Origin: Tetracladium setigerum
Lineage: Eukaryota; Ascomycota; Leotiomycetes; Helotiales
Direction of reading: 5' to 3'
Length of the DNA stretch: 64,000 nt
Assembly (NCBI GenBank): GCA_031472005.1
Contig: PZJY01000007.1
Location: 1,426,001-1,490,000 of the forward strand
Part shown: positions 32,815 to 45,691 of the stretch, in pieces
How positions within the stretch are numbered: position 1 is the stretch's first letter
Layout: every line of letters begins with the position of its first letter
Translations under genes and position numbers: made by a program
Notes under the pieces: model-generated
Seen by the model: the letters and a program-made list of their open reading frames with translations, nothing else
Told to the model about the DNA's origin: nothing
Databases searched by the model: none

Positions 32815-33824
32815 GTGCGATCACTCGCAACCGATGCTGCTGGATGATCTGGATTGAGTTTGGCCGACGAAGATTATTCTCGTCGTCAATAACGTCAAAT
32901 GTGTTTCGTGCCGCTCCGTCTCTGCTCGTCTCGAAGGAGCAGAGCCTTCCAAATCTTGATACGTCGCTTTTTCTTTGTCTTGGAGCTTAGCCTGCGGGAG
33001 CCGTCTCCTTCTTCTGCCTCGTCCTTTGCACACACGGAGTCAGTCAATCTGGCGGTCTGTGTGAACCTCGGTGCGTGTGGGACGAATGACTGGTCAAGTC
33101 CGCGGCTAATAATAGTGAAGATATGGCTTCGTGTGTTTACGTCGGCTATTGGTGTGCTTGTGTTTGCCCTCGAAAAAGCTGCGCTGCTCCTCGGTCTTCT
33201 TGATATCTGCCTCGAAAATCTGGGGTATGCAGGAGACCAGATGCAGCAGTGGGTGTGGTGGGGCCGTGTTCGTTCAAGCTCCCAAGCTGCTCTCGGGATG
33301 TTGCGCAACTCGTCGTGAATAATGATGATGTCCTCCTTCGGATGTCTCGCGTTACGTTGCGTTGGGCCTTGGGTCCTTGGGCTGCGCAGCTGGTGTTTGT
33401 GGTGGTGGTGGTGGTGAGGATGGATGTATGCTTCTGATATGGATGTATGTGATGGATATCAAAGTCGAAGTTCAAGTTGTTGAGAGAAGAGAATAATAGG
33501 TGCTCAGTAGTAGTACGACGATCGCCATGCCACGGGATAATCAAGTACAAAGTAGAGTAACGTGATTAATTTGTCGGTTGGACTGCAGGACGGAGCAGAT
33601 AGGGAAAACAAGATGGATGGGACGCTGTGAGATGCGGAAGATCTGGGATCAAGTCCTGCACCTGCGTCGTCTTATATCTACGAGTAGCCAGGCTGACGAA
33701 CCACCTACCAGTCATCGAGCCTTCTGATACGGGCTCTTGACACGAGTCTCTCTCACGTTGAGTATAAACAGGGAAGTAAGTCTCACTTGATCGTCTTGCT
33801 AGGACCCGGAAGAGGGCGCACTCG

Positions 33825-33852
33825 AGGGAGAAGGGGGAGAAGGGGGAGAAGG
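33825..33852 (+). repeat. GGGAGAAG short tandem repeat
   Basis: Three GGGAGAAGG-type units in a purine tract. Confidence 0.9.
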
Positions 33853-35612
33853 AAGATGGTGTGGTGAATGAATAGGCGCGAATATGAGCCACGCCTCGAC
33901 TCGACCTACGGATTATTATTATTCATGACCTGGGATGTAGGGTCTTATGTTACTTGTCCTTACTCCTGATTTATCGAGAGTCTTTGTGACCTAATCCCTT
34001 TCGAGGTTCGTCATGATCTGGGAAAGGTGGTTGGAGAGAGATAGCCATGATATGATGCTCCGAAGGACTTCCTTCTCGCTACCCATCCATTACATTCTCC
34101 ATGCATACTCCCAGCTTGGGCTTCACTACACATATATGCACCCATGCATGCCACTTATGTGATGTGGAGGTGCTTGGGGTAGATCAACATGACTACCTAA
34201 CCTACCAAAGCAAAGTAGATAGGTAGTTGAAATGCACTTGCATCCTCCCATTCTGCTCATTGTACATAAGCAGAATATGGGACGGTTGGATGAGAAGACG
34301 ACGGGGAGAGCCAGAGAAAATATAATTCCTGAGCTCCAGCCTTGCCGGAGGTTGTAGCTGCCAGCTTTGCCAGCTTTGCCATGTGCTTGTGCCAATTACC
34401 ATGGGCGGCGCGGGACCGGTGTCTCACCCCGGTCGCGTGAACGAGGGGAGGAAGGAAGGGAGGGAGGGATGGATGGATGGATCATGGATGCTTGAGGTAA
34501 TATTAGAATCTTACTCGCCTTATTAATGTTATCATTGTTAATACTGGGTAGGTAGGTGGGTAACTGACTTGCCTGTACAGTGCTACCTAGAGAGTGGAGA
34601 GATACTTCCGCTTGCATGGGCCGAACCGATACCGAAAATAATAATAATACTGATATCAGAAGAACGGAGTGCTTGGAAACGACAACAGCCAGGCCGTGCT
34701 TTGGAAAGAAGTGAAAAAAAGGAAAACAAAACTAAGAGATAAAGGCTTAAGCAATCTCCGGATACCGTGTGGCTAGGGTTGTCGTTCGCAATGAAAGATC
34801 TATGTAGTAGACTTGTTATATAGATTCATGGTACCTCCTTCGAGGTGTGTCGAAGTATATGGCTTCGTCGGAGAATAGGTTGGTTAGGTAGCTAATCGGG
34901 TTTAGTGTGGCTCGAACATCAACGTCGTCGTCGTCTCTCGTCTGAGACCTTGGCTTATTCCAGACCTTCGACTGCCTGCAACCTTCACACACACACAAAC
35001 CTCCCACCTGCTGCCACCATCGATCCCTCCCTCTCCCGAATTTCCCTTCCTCTCGCCCTTCCCTCACCACCTCGACAGAGCACTTCACCGCAACTCTCCC
35101 TCCTCCTATATCACCATATCTGCCTCCTTCTCTTGCTGCAAGCAACCCAGTTCCAGCTCCACCCCCCAAGCTTTGGAGCTTCACGCTTCGTCCCGACTTC
35201 ATCCAATAATACTTCCCAACCCGTCCATTCCACACCCCCCTCTTTTCCGAGAAAGACTATCTTCAAGCACCATCTGTGATCACGAGCCCCTACTTCAAGC
35301 CTCCAATATATCCTCGCACCTGCTCACTCCCTCTCCAAAAGGTCATTGGGCACCCTTCGAGCTCCACCGCTGTCGAGACCAGTCGTATTCACTCCTCCTC
35401 GGTCGATCAAACGCACGACATACCTGCACTCCACGACCAGTTACCCTCCTCTCTCTGCCACCGGCACTGTGAAGCTCGATAGTCTACCACGATACAGCTG
35501 CATATATCCTAGAAGCGCCCGATAAGCGGACTGCAGGCTACACATAGCGAGAGGCAACCTGACACTATTGCAACAACAGACCGACGTCACCATTGTTGGA
35601 ACGACCGTCAAC

Positions 35613-36688
35613 ATGGCATCTTCTTCCTTTCGAGACTCCATGAATTCCTTGGGCTGGTCGCGCAGGGACGCGGATTTCCCCGTCAATACTGCTCAGCAGA
35701 CCGGAGGTCTCCTGTCTTCTATCAAATCATTGAATCCTTGGGGAGAGGCTGGACATGTTAGACTTCCTACCACTGAAGGTCCTGGAGCGCCATTACCTGC
35801 TCGCACTCGGCGTGAAGAGGAGGAAGCTTGGTTTGCCTGTGAGTCAACATTCCACGGCATTCTCTTTCGAATGTCTCAGCCTCTACATGCATACCTTGCC
35901 ACGGACCATGTAGATTGTGGGACGAAAACAGTGGTGGCTTGTTCTTTCTCGTATTACTTATGTGTGTTGACATGGAGGCTGACTTTTACTTTCATCCAGT
36001 GAGTCGATGGGATCGAATTCTGATCTTCGGTGCTTGCAATCTTGGAGCTCTTGCCTGTTTTGTTCTCGTCTTTGCACTTTGGCCGATAATGATGGCAAAG
36101 CCCAAGAAGTTCGCCATACTGTAAGTATTTTCTATCGATTTGGGTTTGTTTGCAGCCTTCTTGTGGCAATGCGTCCTCATCGGAGCTGTTTACCGCTGCA
36201 ACTACCCGCTGTGCATGAAGCACGCAGATATGCCTTGCGAGAATTCCAAAGTCAAGACATTTTCTCGTTCAACACGATACTCGATTGTATTTCAAATGCT
36301 AATCATCCTTGTGACCAAATAGATGGTCCCTAGGATCGGCTCTGTTTTTGGCATCATGGGCTGCCATGATGGGCCCTTTCGCTTATATGCAGCACCTGAT
36401 GTCGGCACCACGTCTACCTTTCACAGCTACTTATTTCGGTTCTATTGCTCTAACTTTGTATTTCAGCTTGGGTGTAAGTCATTACCACACCTGGCGATCA
36501 ACCTATCTTGGCTAATATGTTATTGTCCTCCTTAGCTAGGGAGTACGATATTGACGCTGTTGTCTGCTCTTGTCCAGTTGGCTTGCCTGGTATGGTATCT
36601 GGTCAGCTACTTTCCCATGGGAAGTTCTGGACTACGCATGGCATCTTCGTTTGGGGCCCAGCGAGCGGCAGCTTGGATGACTGGGTGA
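35613..36688 (+). CDS. SFT2: Vesicle transport protein Sft2
   Basis: Small Golgi/endosome membrane protein that supports retrograde endosome-to-Golgi fusion, genetically linked to the t-SNARE Sed5 in yeast. Exons 35613-35838, 36000-36120, 36323-36473 and 36536-36688 give 216 residues with matched phases. A cytosolic N-terminus (SLGWSRRDADFPVN, SLNPWGEAGHVRLPT) leads to EEEAWFALSRWDRILIF, then four hydrophobic helices: GACNLGALACFVLVFALW, LGSALFLASWAAMMGPFAYM, YFGSIALTLYFSLG and LTLLSALVQLACLVWYLVSYFP. The family block KPKKFAILWSLGSALFLASW spans intron 2, and the ending FPMGSSGLRMASSFGAQ is typical for Sft2. Intron 2 is long for this genome (202 nt). Confidence 0.92.
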
Positions 36689-38923
36689 TGGTAGGTCGAA
36701 GGCCTGGGTATTTGTTCGTGCTGTACACTATTTACAATGATATATGTGAAATCACAGTTTTGGGTTTCGTAACCGTTGAATGTGACGGCCACGTCGAAGC
36801 GAAGAGCACCGCCCCTGAAGTTGTTTCGGGTGCTTGTCGGATGAGATCATCTAAAATTGCACGATCCAAGGAGGCCTGGTGAGGCTACGGCGTCTCCCAA
36901 GTCCCAAGTTGCGGAACATTCGGAGTTTTGGGTATTTTGGTTGCGCCTCTCCTGCTCCTGAGCCCGTGACACAAGCAGGCATGATCAATGCCGAGCAGAC
37001 TTTCTAATGCCCCAGCCGAGAGCGAAAGCTAGGTAGGTACCTACAGTAAACAAACAAGCGCACAACTTGAATTGCCCAATTGGACAATCAACAATGTCGT
37101 GAATTTTTATATTTATTTATCTTTTTGCAACACGAAAACAGCTGATGAATGCTAAAGCTTTGGGTGGATGGATGGCACGGCGGTACGGCATTTTCTATGT
37201 GGAGTGTGTTGATCGTCGGTGGTGGGCGGCATCGTATGAGGGCATCCTTGATCACGAGGTGAAGCAATCAATAATGAATTGAGATGAGGCTCGGAAGAGG
37301 TACAGTACTGTTCCGACGTTGGTACCTACTACATATACATACCTGCCCAGAACGGGAGGCCAACGAGTAATTCATAGCTAAGTTGGTAGCTTTGCCATTA
37401 TTGAGATTAATGGTTGATGGTCTGCATTATTGAAAGTGCAATTATCGCGTAAATTTTGAATTCGTTAGACCGGGAGAATAGTTCGCTGGAGCAAGCGGCA
37501 GCATCAGGACATTCATTTACCAAGCAGCAATAAACACAATAATTACGCATTCTCACGCACATATTTCATTTGATTATTATAGTAGTAGCTGTACTATATA
37601 GAGAGTAAAGGGTAGTAGTACCAAGATGCCTTTCATTATCAAGCCCTAACTAACACAGCAGACCAAAGGCGAGGAGGAGTGAGTGAGTGGTGCATCTCGC
37701 ACGCATAAATAATATTCTGCATCGTTGAAAGTTTGTCTGTCTTTGGCTGCTGCTGTGACGGCCGACCCACTCCGATCACTCCCACTATTTCCCTCGTCTC
37801 TTCTCTTAGCGGGACAAAATTATAGCCGACCTGACGAAACTTTGACAGACAATTCCTCCAGACAAAACTCTCAACCCTCAAACCACCTTTTTCCCCTCCC
37901 CAATCCCCAACGACAACGAGCCTCCTTTGCCGTTGCCCAAGTCGTTGTCGTATTGTCATCTTTCCTCGACTCTTCTGGCCACTTCGGAGCTTGGACGACG
38001 GTCTTTTCCAGCGCCCACGCTTCTTCCGTTGTTTCGACCTGGCACCGCGTCTTGACGCTGCTCGAAAGTCGTTAAAACCAGCCAGACGGGGCCTTCTTTG
38101 TCTCTGCTCCAAAACCCAGAGCCATTTCCCTTTTCCTCGAGAGAAGTGTGCTTCAAACCTGTTGGTGCAAAGCGTCAAGCTCGTGGACTTTTGATCTCTG
38201 CCGCCTCGTTTTTCTTCACTCGACTCACGGGAAACTGCAGTGCTGCCGGCGCTCTTTCTAGAGAGGTTCGTGGTTCCTCTGCAAGGTTCAATTCTTTGAT
38301 TGCTCCGGAAGATATTCGCGCAAGCAAATTCTCTCCACCAACACAGTCCTATTTCTTCTTGTCTGTCGAGTGTTGATGCCTACGGCAGTCGTCTGCCTTT
38401 CTCTTGTGCGATCAAGCTAACCTCCCCTTGCCACTTAGTACCTCCACGCCGTTAAAGCTCAACTTCGCGTGCCTGCCAGCACCTTGAGCGTCATCAAACA
38501 ACCCATTCCAATATTTTTTTCTAGGCGCCCTCCCCAACCATCAAAAATTCCGCATCGCCATCCTCAAGATACCGTAATACCCGCAAACTTTTCCCTCCTT
38601 CGATTCCTATACGATTGTGTGATAATTCTTCCATTCTCGTTCGTTCTCATTCTTCGCCGCAAGCAGAAGCGAACGAAATCTCGCCGCCCTCGATCGATCT
38701 GCTTCGCTGCACACAATCACGTCTTCTCGGGTTCGAGGAGTCGATCTATAACACACACACAGGGGATAACTGTGCGGGGAGGAAGAGCACGCCTCTTCGG
38801 ACATTACACCGAACTGGTGGTGATTTACGTTGCCTTGCCAGTCTGTGTTTGGCACCAAGGGCCACAATCTCCCACTTCAACTCTTCCGACGAAGTTTTTG
38901 AGTATTTGTTACAGTGACTTACA
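36689..38923. promoter_or_regulatory. Intergenic, long CT-rich leader of LARP1-like gene
   Basis: SFT2 3' flank, an AT-rich stretch (37050-37620), then about 1.2 kb of CT-rich plus-strand sequence that looks like a long 5' UTR with several short upstream ORFs. The 179-residue minus ORF at 37639-38178 is its basic low-complexity shadow. No gene supported. Confidence 0.5.
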
Positions 38924-41900
38924 ATGAGTTCCACTACTTCTTCGCGCCCATCCGAGGCTGTTCCATCGCCGCCTGTCTTCTCCTACGCCCAGGCAGCAAA
39001 GGGTCGCACACCCACAACCTCAACTCCTTTCCAATCAAACCACACAACATCGGGGGTGAGCACACCGCCAAAGGATGCCGTCTCCGCAATGAATACCTCC
39101 TCGGCGGGCTCGGAGCAGGGAGTTGGCAGTGTCAATGGCACCCATGATGTTACGAGCCGGAGCGATACCCAGGCTGATGCCTCAAGTACGGAGTCAAAGG
39201 TATCTTCGTCATCAAAGGCGATCTCTACTCCAAGTTCGCCTAGCTATGGGACAGCTTCGACAGCTACTCTACCAAGGGAGGAAAAGGATGATGATTTCGT
39301 ATTAGTTGGACATTCGTCCGAATCTACAAGGGAGAGGCATGGACCGGAGAAATCTGGTGAAGAAAAGGAGGCTCGAAGAGGCAAGAAGGGCAAAAAGCAA
39401 AAGAATGCCGACAAAGAAGCTGAGAAGGAGAAGGAGAAGGAGGAGGTGAAGCCAGAAGTCTTGGTCCCCGCGCCACTACCAACGGTCAATTTTTGGGCCC
39501 AGAGGAAAGAAGTGGCAGCCAAAGCGAAGCCTACTTCGAATCCCCCACAGCAAGTTGTCTCCGACTCTCCAACCACCAACGATGGGGCAAAATCTTCTCA
39601 TTTCAACAAACGAACAAAGGTCAATGGTGTAGAGGACGTAGAAAGGTCTGTCTTGACCAACGGAACACCCAAGGAAGCAAGCAAGAACCAGAAGAAAGGT
39701 GGCGATATGGCTAGCAAAGTTAGGGAGGAGCCAGTCAAGAGGGCCGGTCCTCGAGGAAGCAGGGCCGCCGAAACGGAGGAAAAGACTGCGGTCAACCATC
39801 TGCCCCCTCCTGTTGAGGATGCAGTATCATGGCCCACCCCAGAAACTGCCCTTGAGGAAGACAAGCGTAAGGCTCAAGAGAAGACAGAGAAAGAGGAGAA
39901 GGATGAAACCAACTCCAACAGACAGCCAAGACCAAAGGAGAAGTGGGTCACTGTGCCATATACCCCAACTGTAACCTTTAATACCCCTATGCCCACACGA
40001 GGTGCTAGAGGTCGTGGAGGCGCACGGGGTGGCAGAGTTGATGCTGTCGGTCGCCCAGGAAATGCGAATGGGGAGAAACCTGCCTCAGCGAACTCAAGTC
40101 CATCGGCTGCCACTGACGGACGCCCTGCCAGAGAATCTGATAATAGAGCTGCTTCAGTTCCCCCGACCCCAAACCGACAATTCAATGACCAATCTGGCCC
40201 ACGAAATCAAAGGAAGCCCACTACTGTGGACAAGGCCAAGAACGAGTCCTTGAAGAACGAATCTAGCGCTCCTACTGATGCTCGCTTAAACCTGACTGTT
40301 CCCTCAGAGCCAGTATCAGGACACAGTCAAGACCACCCTATTCGCGATGCAACCAAATCATTCAAACAAGATCAGCTACAAGGAGCCTTCAACGAGAGCA
40401 ATCCACAGCCAAGATCCAATCGCCAGAGTGAGTCTGGCTTGAGGGGTTCGGATACCAATGGACAACCCCTCGTGACAGAGCCGAAGGTCGCTCAGATCGT
40501 GGCAGTAGAGGGGGTTTCCGTGGCCGTGGTGGACATGCTGGATTCTCAAATGGTCAACATCCACAGCATGCGTTCACAAACGGACACTCTTCTCAGGTGC
40601 CTAACGGATACCCCGTACGTCAAAGCACTGGTCCATATAGTCCACCACTTCAACAACCTCCTTTCGCCAACCAATATGCACCCGCTCCCATTAGAAACGG
40701 TCGCAACACCAATCCCTCTCGTTCCCAATCTATTCCAAATGGTAACATGTATCGAAATTACGGCCCAAACTCTTCCCAGCACATGTCACCGATTCAGACA
40801 TCGAATCCAATGTTTGATTATTCAATGCAGTCAATGAGTGCAGGCCCATACAACCCTTATATTGACAACATGTCGATCATGGCAATGGTCACCATGCAGC
40901 TCGAGTACTATTTTTCTATTGACAATCTCTGCAAGGATGTTTACTTGAGAAAGCACATGGATGGACAAGGATTTGTCTTCCTAAACTTCATCGCTAATTT
41001 CAAACGCATCCAGTCTTTAACACAAGATTTCGAGCTGTTGAAGTGGGCTTGCACAGAGTCCGAAATCATTGAGATTGTCAAGGGCGGTGACCAGATTGAT
41101 CGATTGCGCAGAAAGGAGGGCTGGGAGAAGTGGGTTATGGCAATTGAGGAGAGAGATGAGGCTGCGCGACATTCCGGTCCCGAACACATTTCCATCCAAT
41201 ACCCAATGAGACAGCAGATGCAGCAAATGATGGCCCCAAATCACCACACAATGTCCCCACCTGTGTTCTCCCCAAATGGAACAGAACAGGTCTACAGACC
41301 ATACACCAATGGAAATAGCATGGCACCATCCATAAACGGAAACGGCACTACTCACCCAGAGGTACCTCTATCTGCAGCCGTTCCTGATTTTGCTCCCGGT
41401 CTCCCCACCCTGAATGGCAACCATGACCCTTTGGAAGCAGAGATCACCTTCACCGATGAGGAGGTTGCTGCTCTGACTCTCGTCTTCGCTTCGCCTAAAG
41501 GCAGCGAGGATAACAGGCCCAAGGTCCCTTTCCACAACGCTTCTTCCCGCACTTTTTCCAACGGGTCCATCGATGAACGATCAGTCACCGATGAAGTCCA
41601 TGATGACTCTCGTCAAGGACGAACCTTGACGAATGGGGCTCGGGTGTCTGAAACGTAAGTATTCTGGCTCTTGATGTTGTAGGAACTCAATCTAACGATT
41701 ATTCTAGCTCCCCGGAGGACTTTCGTCGCTCAAGGAGTCCATTCTCGTCTTTCTCTCCCACCACCAAATCACCAACCAGCGATGGACCTCCTGTCATGTG
41801 GGTCAAAGGTCAACGTCAACAATCGATCTCGGAGCGTAACACTGAGGCCCTTTACACATCTTTCCGCGCTAGAGCCCTCAAGCATCGCGAGAATTCGGCT

Positions 41901-42296
41901 CCTGGCGAAACTCACGCAGACATGAAGCTCCTCTATGAGTTTTGGTCACATTTCCTCTGCAGGAATTTCAATTTGACGATGTACATTGAATTCCGAGAAT
42001 ATGCTGTCGAGGACGCGAAGCAGCAGGCTCTGGGTGGAATGACAAACCTGATCTCTTATTATGACGAGGTCCTCAACAGCAAGAAGAAGGTCATCCCAGA
42101 GACGCTGGCTCGTCATTACGTTGAGATAGTCAAGAGCGAAGCAGCTGATGGAGAACGGGCCGCTTTCAAGAAGCTTCGAGCAGCCTGGCGCAATGGTGCT
42201 TTGGACCTGAAGAGCAGGAAGAAGATTGACAGCTTGGTTGACTCTGAGCTACGAGAGGAACTTGAGCGCGTCCCGCACCAAAAGGCGGCTGCTTAA
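38924..42296 (+). CDS. La-motif RNA-binding protein, LARP1/Sro9 type; one apparent frameshift
   Basis: mRNA-binding translation factor related to LARP1 and yeast Sro9/Slf1. Exons 38924-41654 and 41708-42296; with one base restored the protein is 1106 residues. Residues 1 to about 640 are disordered: FSYAQAAKGRTP near the start, a Lys/Glu-rich block (KKGKKQKNADKEAEKEKEK), the motif VNFWAQRKE, and RG-rich patches (RGARGRGGARGGR and, after the frame change, SRGGFRGRGGHAG). The La motif follows (MQLEYYFSIDNLCKDVYLRKHMD... FVFLNFIANFKRIQSLTQ ...LLKWACTESEIIEI). The C-terminal DM15-like region includes ISERNTEALYTSFRARALK, MKLLYEFWSHFLCRNFNL and MYIEFREYAVEDAK. The frame switches at AAGG 40484-40487, where one extra base joins VTEPK to GRSDRGSRGGF. 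Confidence 0.88.
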
Positions 42297-44574
42297 ACCA
42301 AGATCCGTTCTTGAACCTATACTGTAACCTCTGTTGCAATCAATCCGAAATCGAGGCTCGCCCATTTGGGTGATTTGGGGAAACCTTGCTCTCGCCAGCG
42401 CCATGCCTCGCCCTTTCCTTCAAACGTCCTGCTATCATGCAGAAATCTGGAGGTTCTTACGTTGATTGTATCTACAAGTTTTTCTTGACATTCAAGGCGT
42501 TTCGTACATCCTCATAGAAGATTGGAGATCTATGCGGTATTCTGATTTACCGACTACATCCCATCTTATACGAGTATGAGCTGGGATATCTCATCGCCCA
42601 TTATGTTTGTTTTATTGTTTATATTCTGGCATAGCTTCGGGTCATTTTCCTTATTCTCTAACACCAAAAGTCGGGGAACAACGTTAAGATGACCCTCAGG
42701 CGTAATGCTCGTTTCTCCCTTTTTTTTTGTCACCCAAACATACGGATCGCATGCATGCTTCCAACTAATGGCTCTTTCTCACAAAAGCATGGCTGGCTCT
42801 TCTGCATGCGCTTTGGAATTTTTTGATACCTTCGGCTCGCGTGTTATCGAGGCTGGTATTTGCGTAGAGGAACAACAAAAAACCAAAAGAACTCTTGCTA
42901 CACTTGTACAATAGTAAAGAATATCAACAAATCTATGAATATTTTCTTGACCTTGCTTGTGTGGTAACTGCATGCTTCCTTTCTACTGAGTACTGGAGAT
43001 ATGCCTTGTGAACGTGGCGACGCTGTTGGCCGATCTTAAAATACTGCAAGAAAGTTACTGAGGGTGACTTAGGACTTAATATTGGTAGGCCTTGAGTTGG
43101 ACTGAAGAACAGCAGTGTAGTTTTGCCCCCGTCACAGTCTTTAAATATCACTACTTTCATGCGGTGGCACTTGTCGGGAGTGTAAAAAAGGTTGGTCTCA
43201 TTCCCGTGAGGTTGCTGTATCCTCTCTTCATCTTGGCAACAGGTACGAAGGCGGTGATGAGGTAAAAGATTGTTCATTCACCTGTTGTGCTGGGTTGGTC
43301 TTGTGCAGGCGGAAGCTGCAGTTGTTCAAGATACGGCTGGATTCCTTACTGTTTCTCCTTGAACGACTTCTGTCAGAGGAGAATGAGGAGGAAAGGGAAG
43401 CTGATACTTCACGTTATGAAGTATTCAGCCCCTAAAGCTGCATATCCACTGCCGGCAGCAAAACAATGTACCGCAATGCCATGTAATTCTCAAGAGTTCT
43501 CTCGCATGCAGCGTCTTCAAACAGTTTTGCTTGACCCCTGCGGCTACTTCTCAATCTTTGGCCTACTCACTTGTAACAGTGGACGTATCGGGTAGTATCT
43601 CACATCTATTTCCACGCTTTCAGCCCTCGGTACTCGCATTCGGGAGCTGCTCCGTTCCTGTAGCTGGGACAAGGAAAAGAAGGTTGTATGTACCTGAAGA
43701 TTACCTTACCGGATGAGGCGGGGCCGGTGTCAGTGGGGTAGATTCTTGGAAAGTCGTCCAAAGAAGACCAACCTGAAGGATATCAAATCATTCGCAGATT
43801 GGGGTAAGAAATACTAAAATTAACCATAGGGCAGGAATGTGTGCCGAGAGCCTGACAATGGATCGGATCGTTTTTCACGTAAACACAATCATTGGCTCAA
43901 AATCATTCGGTCAGCGTACAGGGAGAGGTACTGTTGATGTTACAAGGTGCGGATAGTCCCCAAGTAGGGGCTCGGGATCGGGTCCCATCGAAATAGGGCT
44001 GTCGAAGAAGAATCTCGACGAATGCGAAGCCGAGATTGTGTACAATATCTACACTGACATCCGATGAAGTTAAGCTCTTCACGTAAAAAAATTTCCTTTC
44101 ATTGGTCTAGGTACGCCGTATGCATCATTTCCCCAAGCATAGTGATTTACGTCCGTAATTGTTGAAGAAGAAAAATGCCTACTGGTAGGCTCACAAAATA
44201 TTTGCGAAGCTTGATACTGGATTCGCACTGTAAGCGAATCATAGGGCGAGGAGCTTACCACCAATGGGCTGGGAGAATGGAGAGCTGTACGTAGGTTTTT
44301 GAGCGGTTTCTTTTCTGAGGTTTCCATGTTTGAGGTTCTTGGATTTGGATTTCTATTTTGGTTTTGCGGTGCAGTGCTGTTTGGGTTGGTTGTGTTGTGT
44401 GTTGTTGTTGTTGAAGTTGTGGTTGTGGTTGTTTGGTGGGGTTTGGTGGGAAGCATGGAGTTCGTTGATGGTTCGTCAGTCAGAACGCAGTCATACTGTA
44501 TTGGCACGCATGTGAAGGACTGCATGATACTCATACTACAATTAACCTCTATGGATAACTGTTAATGTCAATGA

Positions 44575-44829
44575 TTGAAAAGCACGGCTCCCACAGAAGG
44601 AAACCTTCAAAACGTGACCATCCACTCCACCACCAAACCTGCAAACCTTCCAGAAGTTCTTCCTCCCTTGCTAAGCGAGGTAACCTTAAAGATCAACATT
44701 GCATGGAGTTTACACAAGTGGAAGTGGCGAAGAAGCATCGGTCTTCCAGAGATCTCCGTCCCATACGCGGACTTTAAGGTTAGTTATCCGCATTCTTCGC
44801 TCGTCTCTCAAGATAACCCTAGTAGCTGA
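44575..44829 (+). CDS. Possible orphan gene or gene fragment
   Basis: Reads TEGNLQNVTIHSTTKPANLPEVLP, then LLSEVTLKINIAWSLHKWKWRR and SIGLPEISVPYADFK, after which a GTTAGT donor-like site appears (44779) and the frame closes. The codon use is more coding-like than the surroundings, but there is no recognisable family, and no convincing second exon was found. It could be a fragment, an orphan gene or chance. Confidence 0.25.
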   Translation: MKSTAPTEGNLQNVTIHSTTKPANLPEVLPPLLSEVTLKINIAWSLHKWKWRRSIGLPEISVPYADFKVSYPHSSLVSQDNPSS

Positions 44830-45615
44830 GGTTTAGCACAAGGCAGACGTAGATCCGATGTGGTCGTCTGACACTCGATAACGTGAGATATGCAAGTAGA
44901 CATTTAGACTGCTTTCTAAGAAGTGTTTAAGTATTTGAGTTAATTGTTTTGATAGGACTTCATTATCCTGCTCGCCTTGTGAGCCCGTGCATAGTAGGGC
45001 TGCTGGTAAACAGTGCGCTTAGGTCAGCGACGATCGGTGGGTGTGGCCGTGGCCAGTGAATAACGAGATAGATGCGAGGATGCTGATGCATGAGAACGCG
45101 AGGCCGAGGGTGCGGTTCTGGACTGTGACTAGCTACCCACCTACCACCTACCTAGCTAGCTTGTGATTCTTTGGTGCGGATTCTTGATGCCTTGTCGGTT
45201 GAGTACCCGCGGGGATAGGAATAGCGTTCATGTGAGCTGTGACCAGACGCCGAGAGGAGAAGCGGTGTCGTTGACGCCACAGTATTTTGGGTTTGGCTTT
45301 CTGATCCGTGAACTACTTACTGGTGGCTGGTTGGGATAGTGGAATGATCGACATGGCAAATTCGATGTTTAGACGTATGATGATTGTTGAGGGGATCAAA
45401 GCTCCTTCTGAGTGATGACAGACAATTGGAATTCAATTCTATACTTGTCCTTGTAAAGTTCAATACTCTGGTATGTTGTTGTAGTGTGCGAAACTACTCG
45501 TACTTCTCAAGTTTGCAGGGGGAGCCTCAGAGAAGGACTCTTCTTTAGGAGTAAGGTCACTGGGATGGAGTGATACGCAGCTTCCAATTTCGAGAGAGAA
45601 CAATTTTCTTTGTGA

Positions 45616-45691
45616 AGCCAATATCAAATTGGAGGTGATTCTGGTAAATGACAGAAAGGTGTACGGTACAATCCAGCCAATATCAAATTGG
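45616..45691. repeat. Direct repeat of 17 bp, each with facing CCAAT/ATTGG
   Basis: AGCCAATATCAAATTGG occurs at 45616-45632 and again at 45675-45691. Each copy contains CCAAT and its inverse ATTGG five bases apart. Confidence 0.9.

Larger units (their letters stand above)
31075..35612. promoter_or_regulatory. 4.5 kb divergent upstream region, bHLH gene / SFT2
   Basis: No recognisable gene. The bHLH side is purine-rich on the plus strand (a CT-rich leader for the minus-strand gene), and long overlapping ORFs such as minus 31982-32830 are low-complexity shadows of it. It contains four GATATTGT units at 32765-32796 followed by (TGC)6, a GGGAGAAG tandem at 33825-33852, GGATGGATGGATGG near 34468-34483, and TAGGTAGGT tracts. 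The last 700 bp is the CT-rich SFT2 leader. Confidence 0.5.

Noticed and set aside
31982..32830. 282-residue minus-strand ORF
   Set aside because: Low-complexity His/Ser/Pro/Leu sequence from a CT-rich leader; no domain, and several overlapping frames look the same.
32895..33318. Overlapping ORFs of about 138 residues on both strands
   Set aside because: Both look random in composition; no family match and no codon-use signal favouring either.
34407..34438. Short inverted repeat GACCGG...CCGGTC
   Set aside because: Arms of only six bases; expected by chance in this length.
37639..38178. 179-residue minus-strand ORF
   Set aside because: Arg/Lys-rich shadow of the CT-rich LARP1-like leader; no motif.
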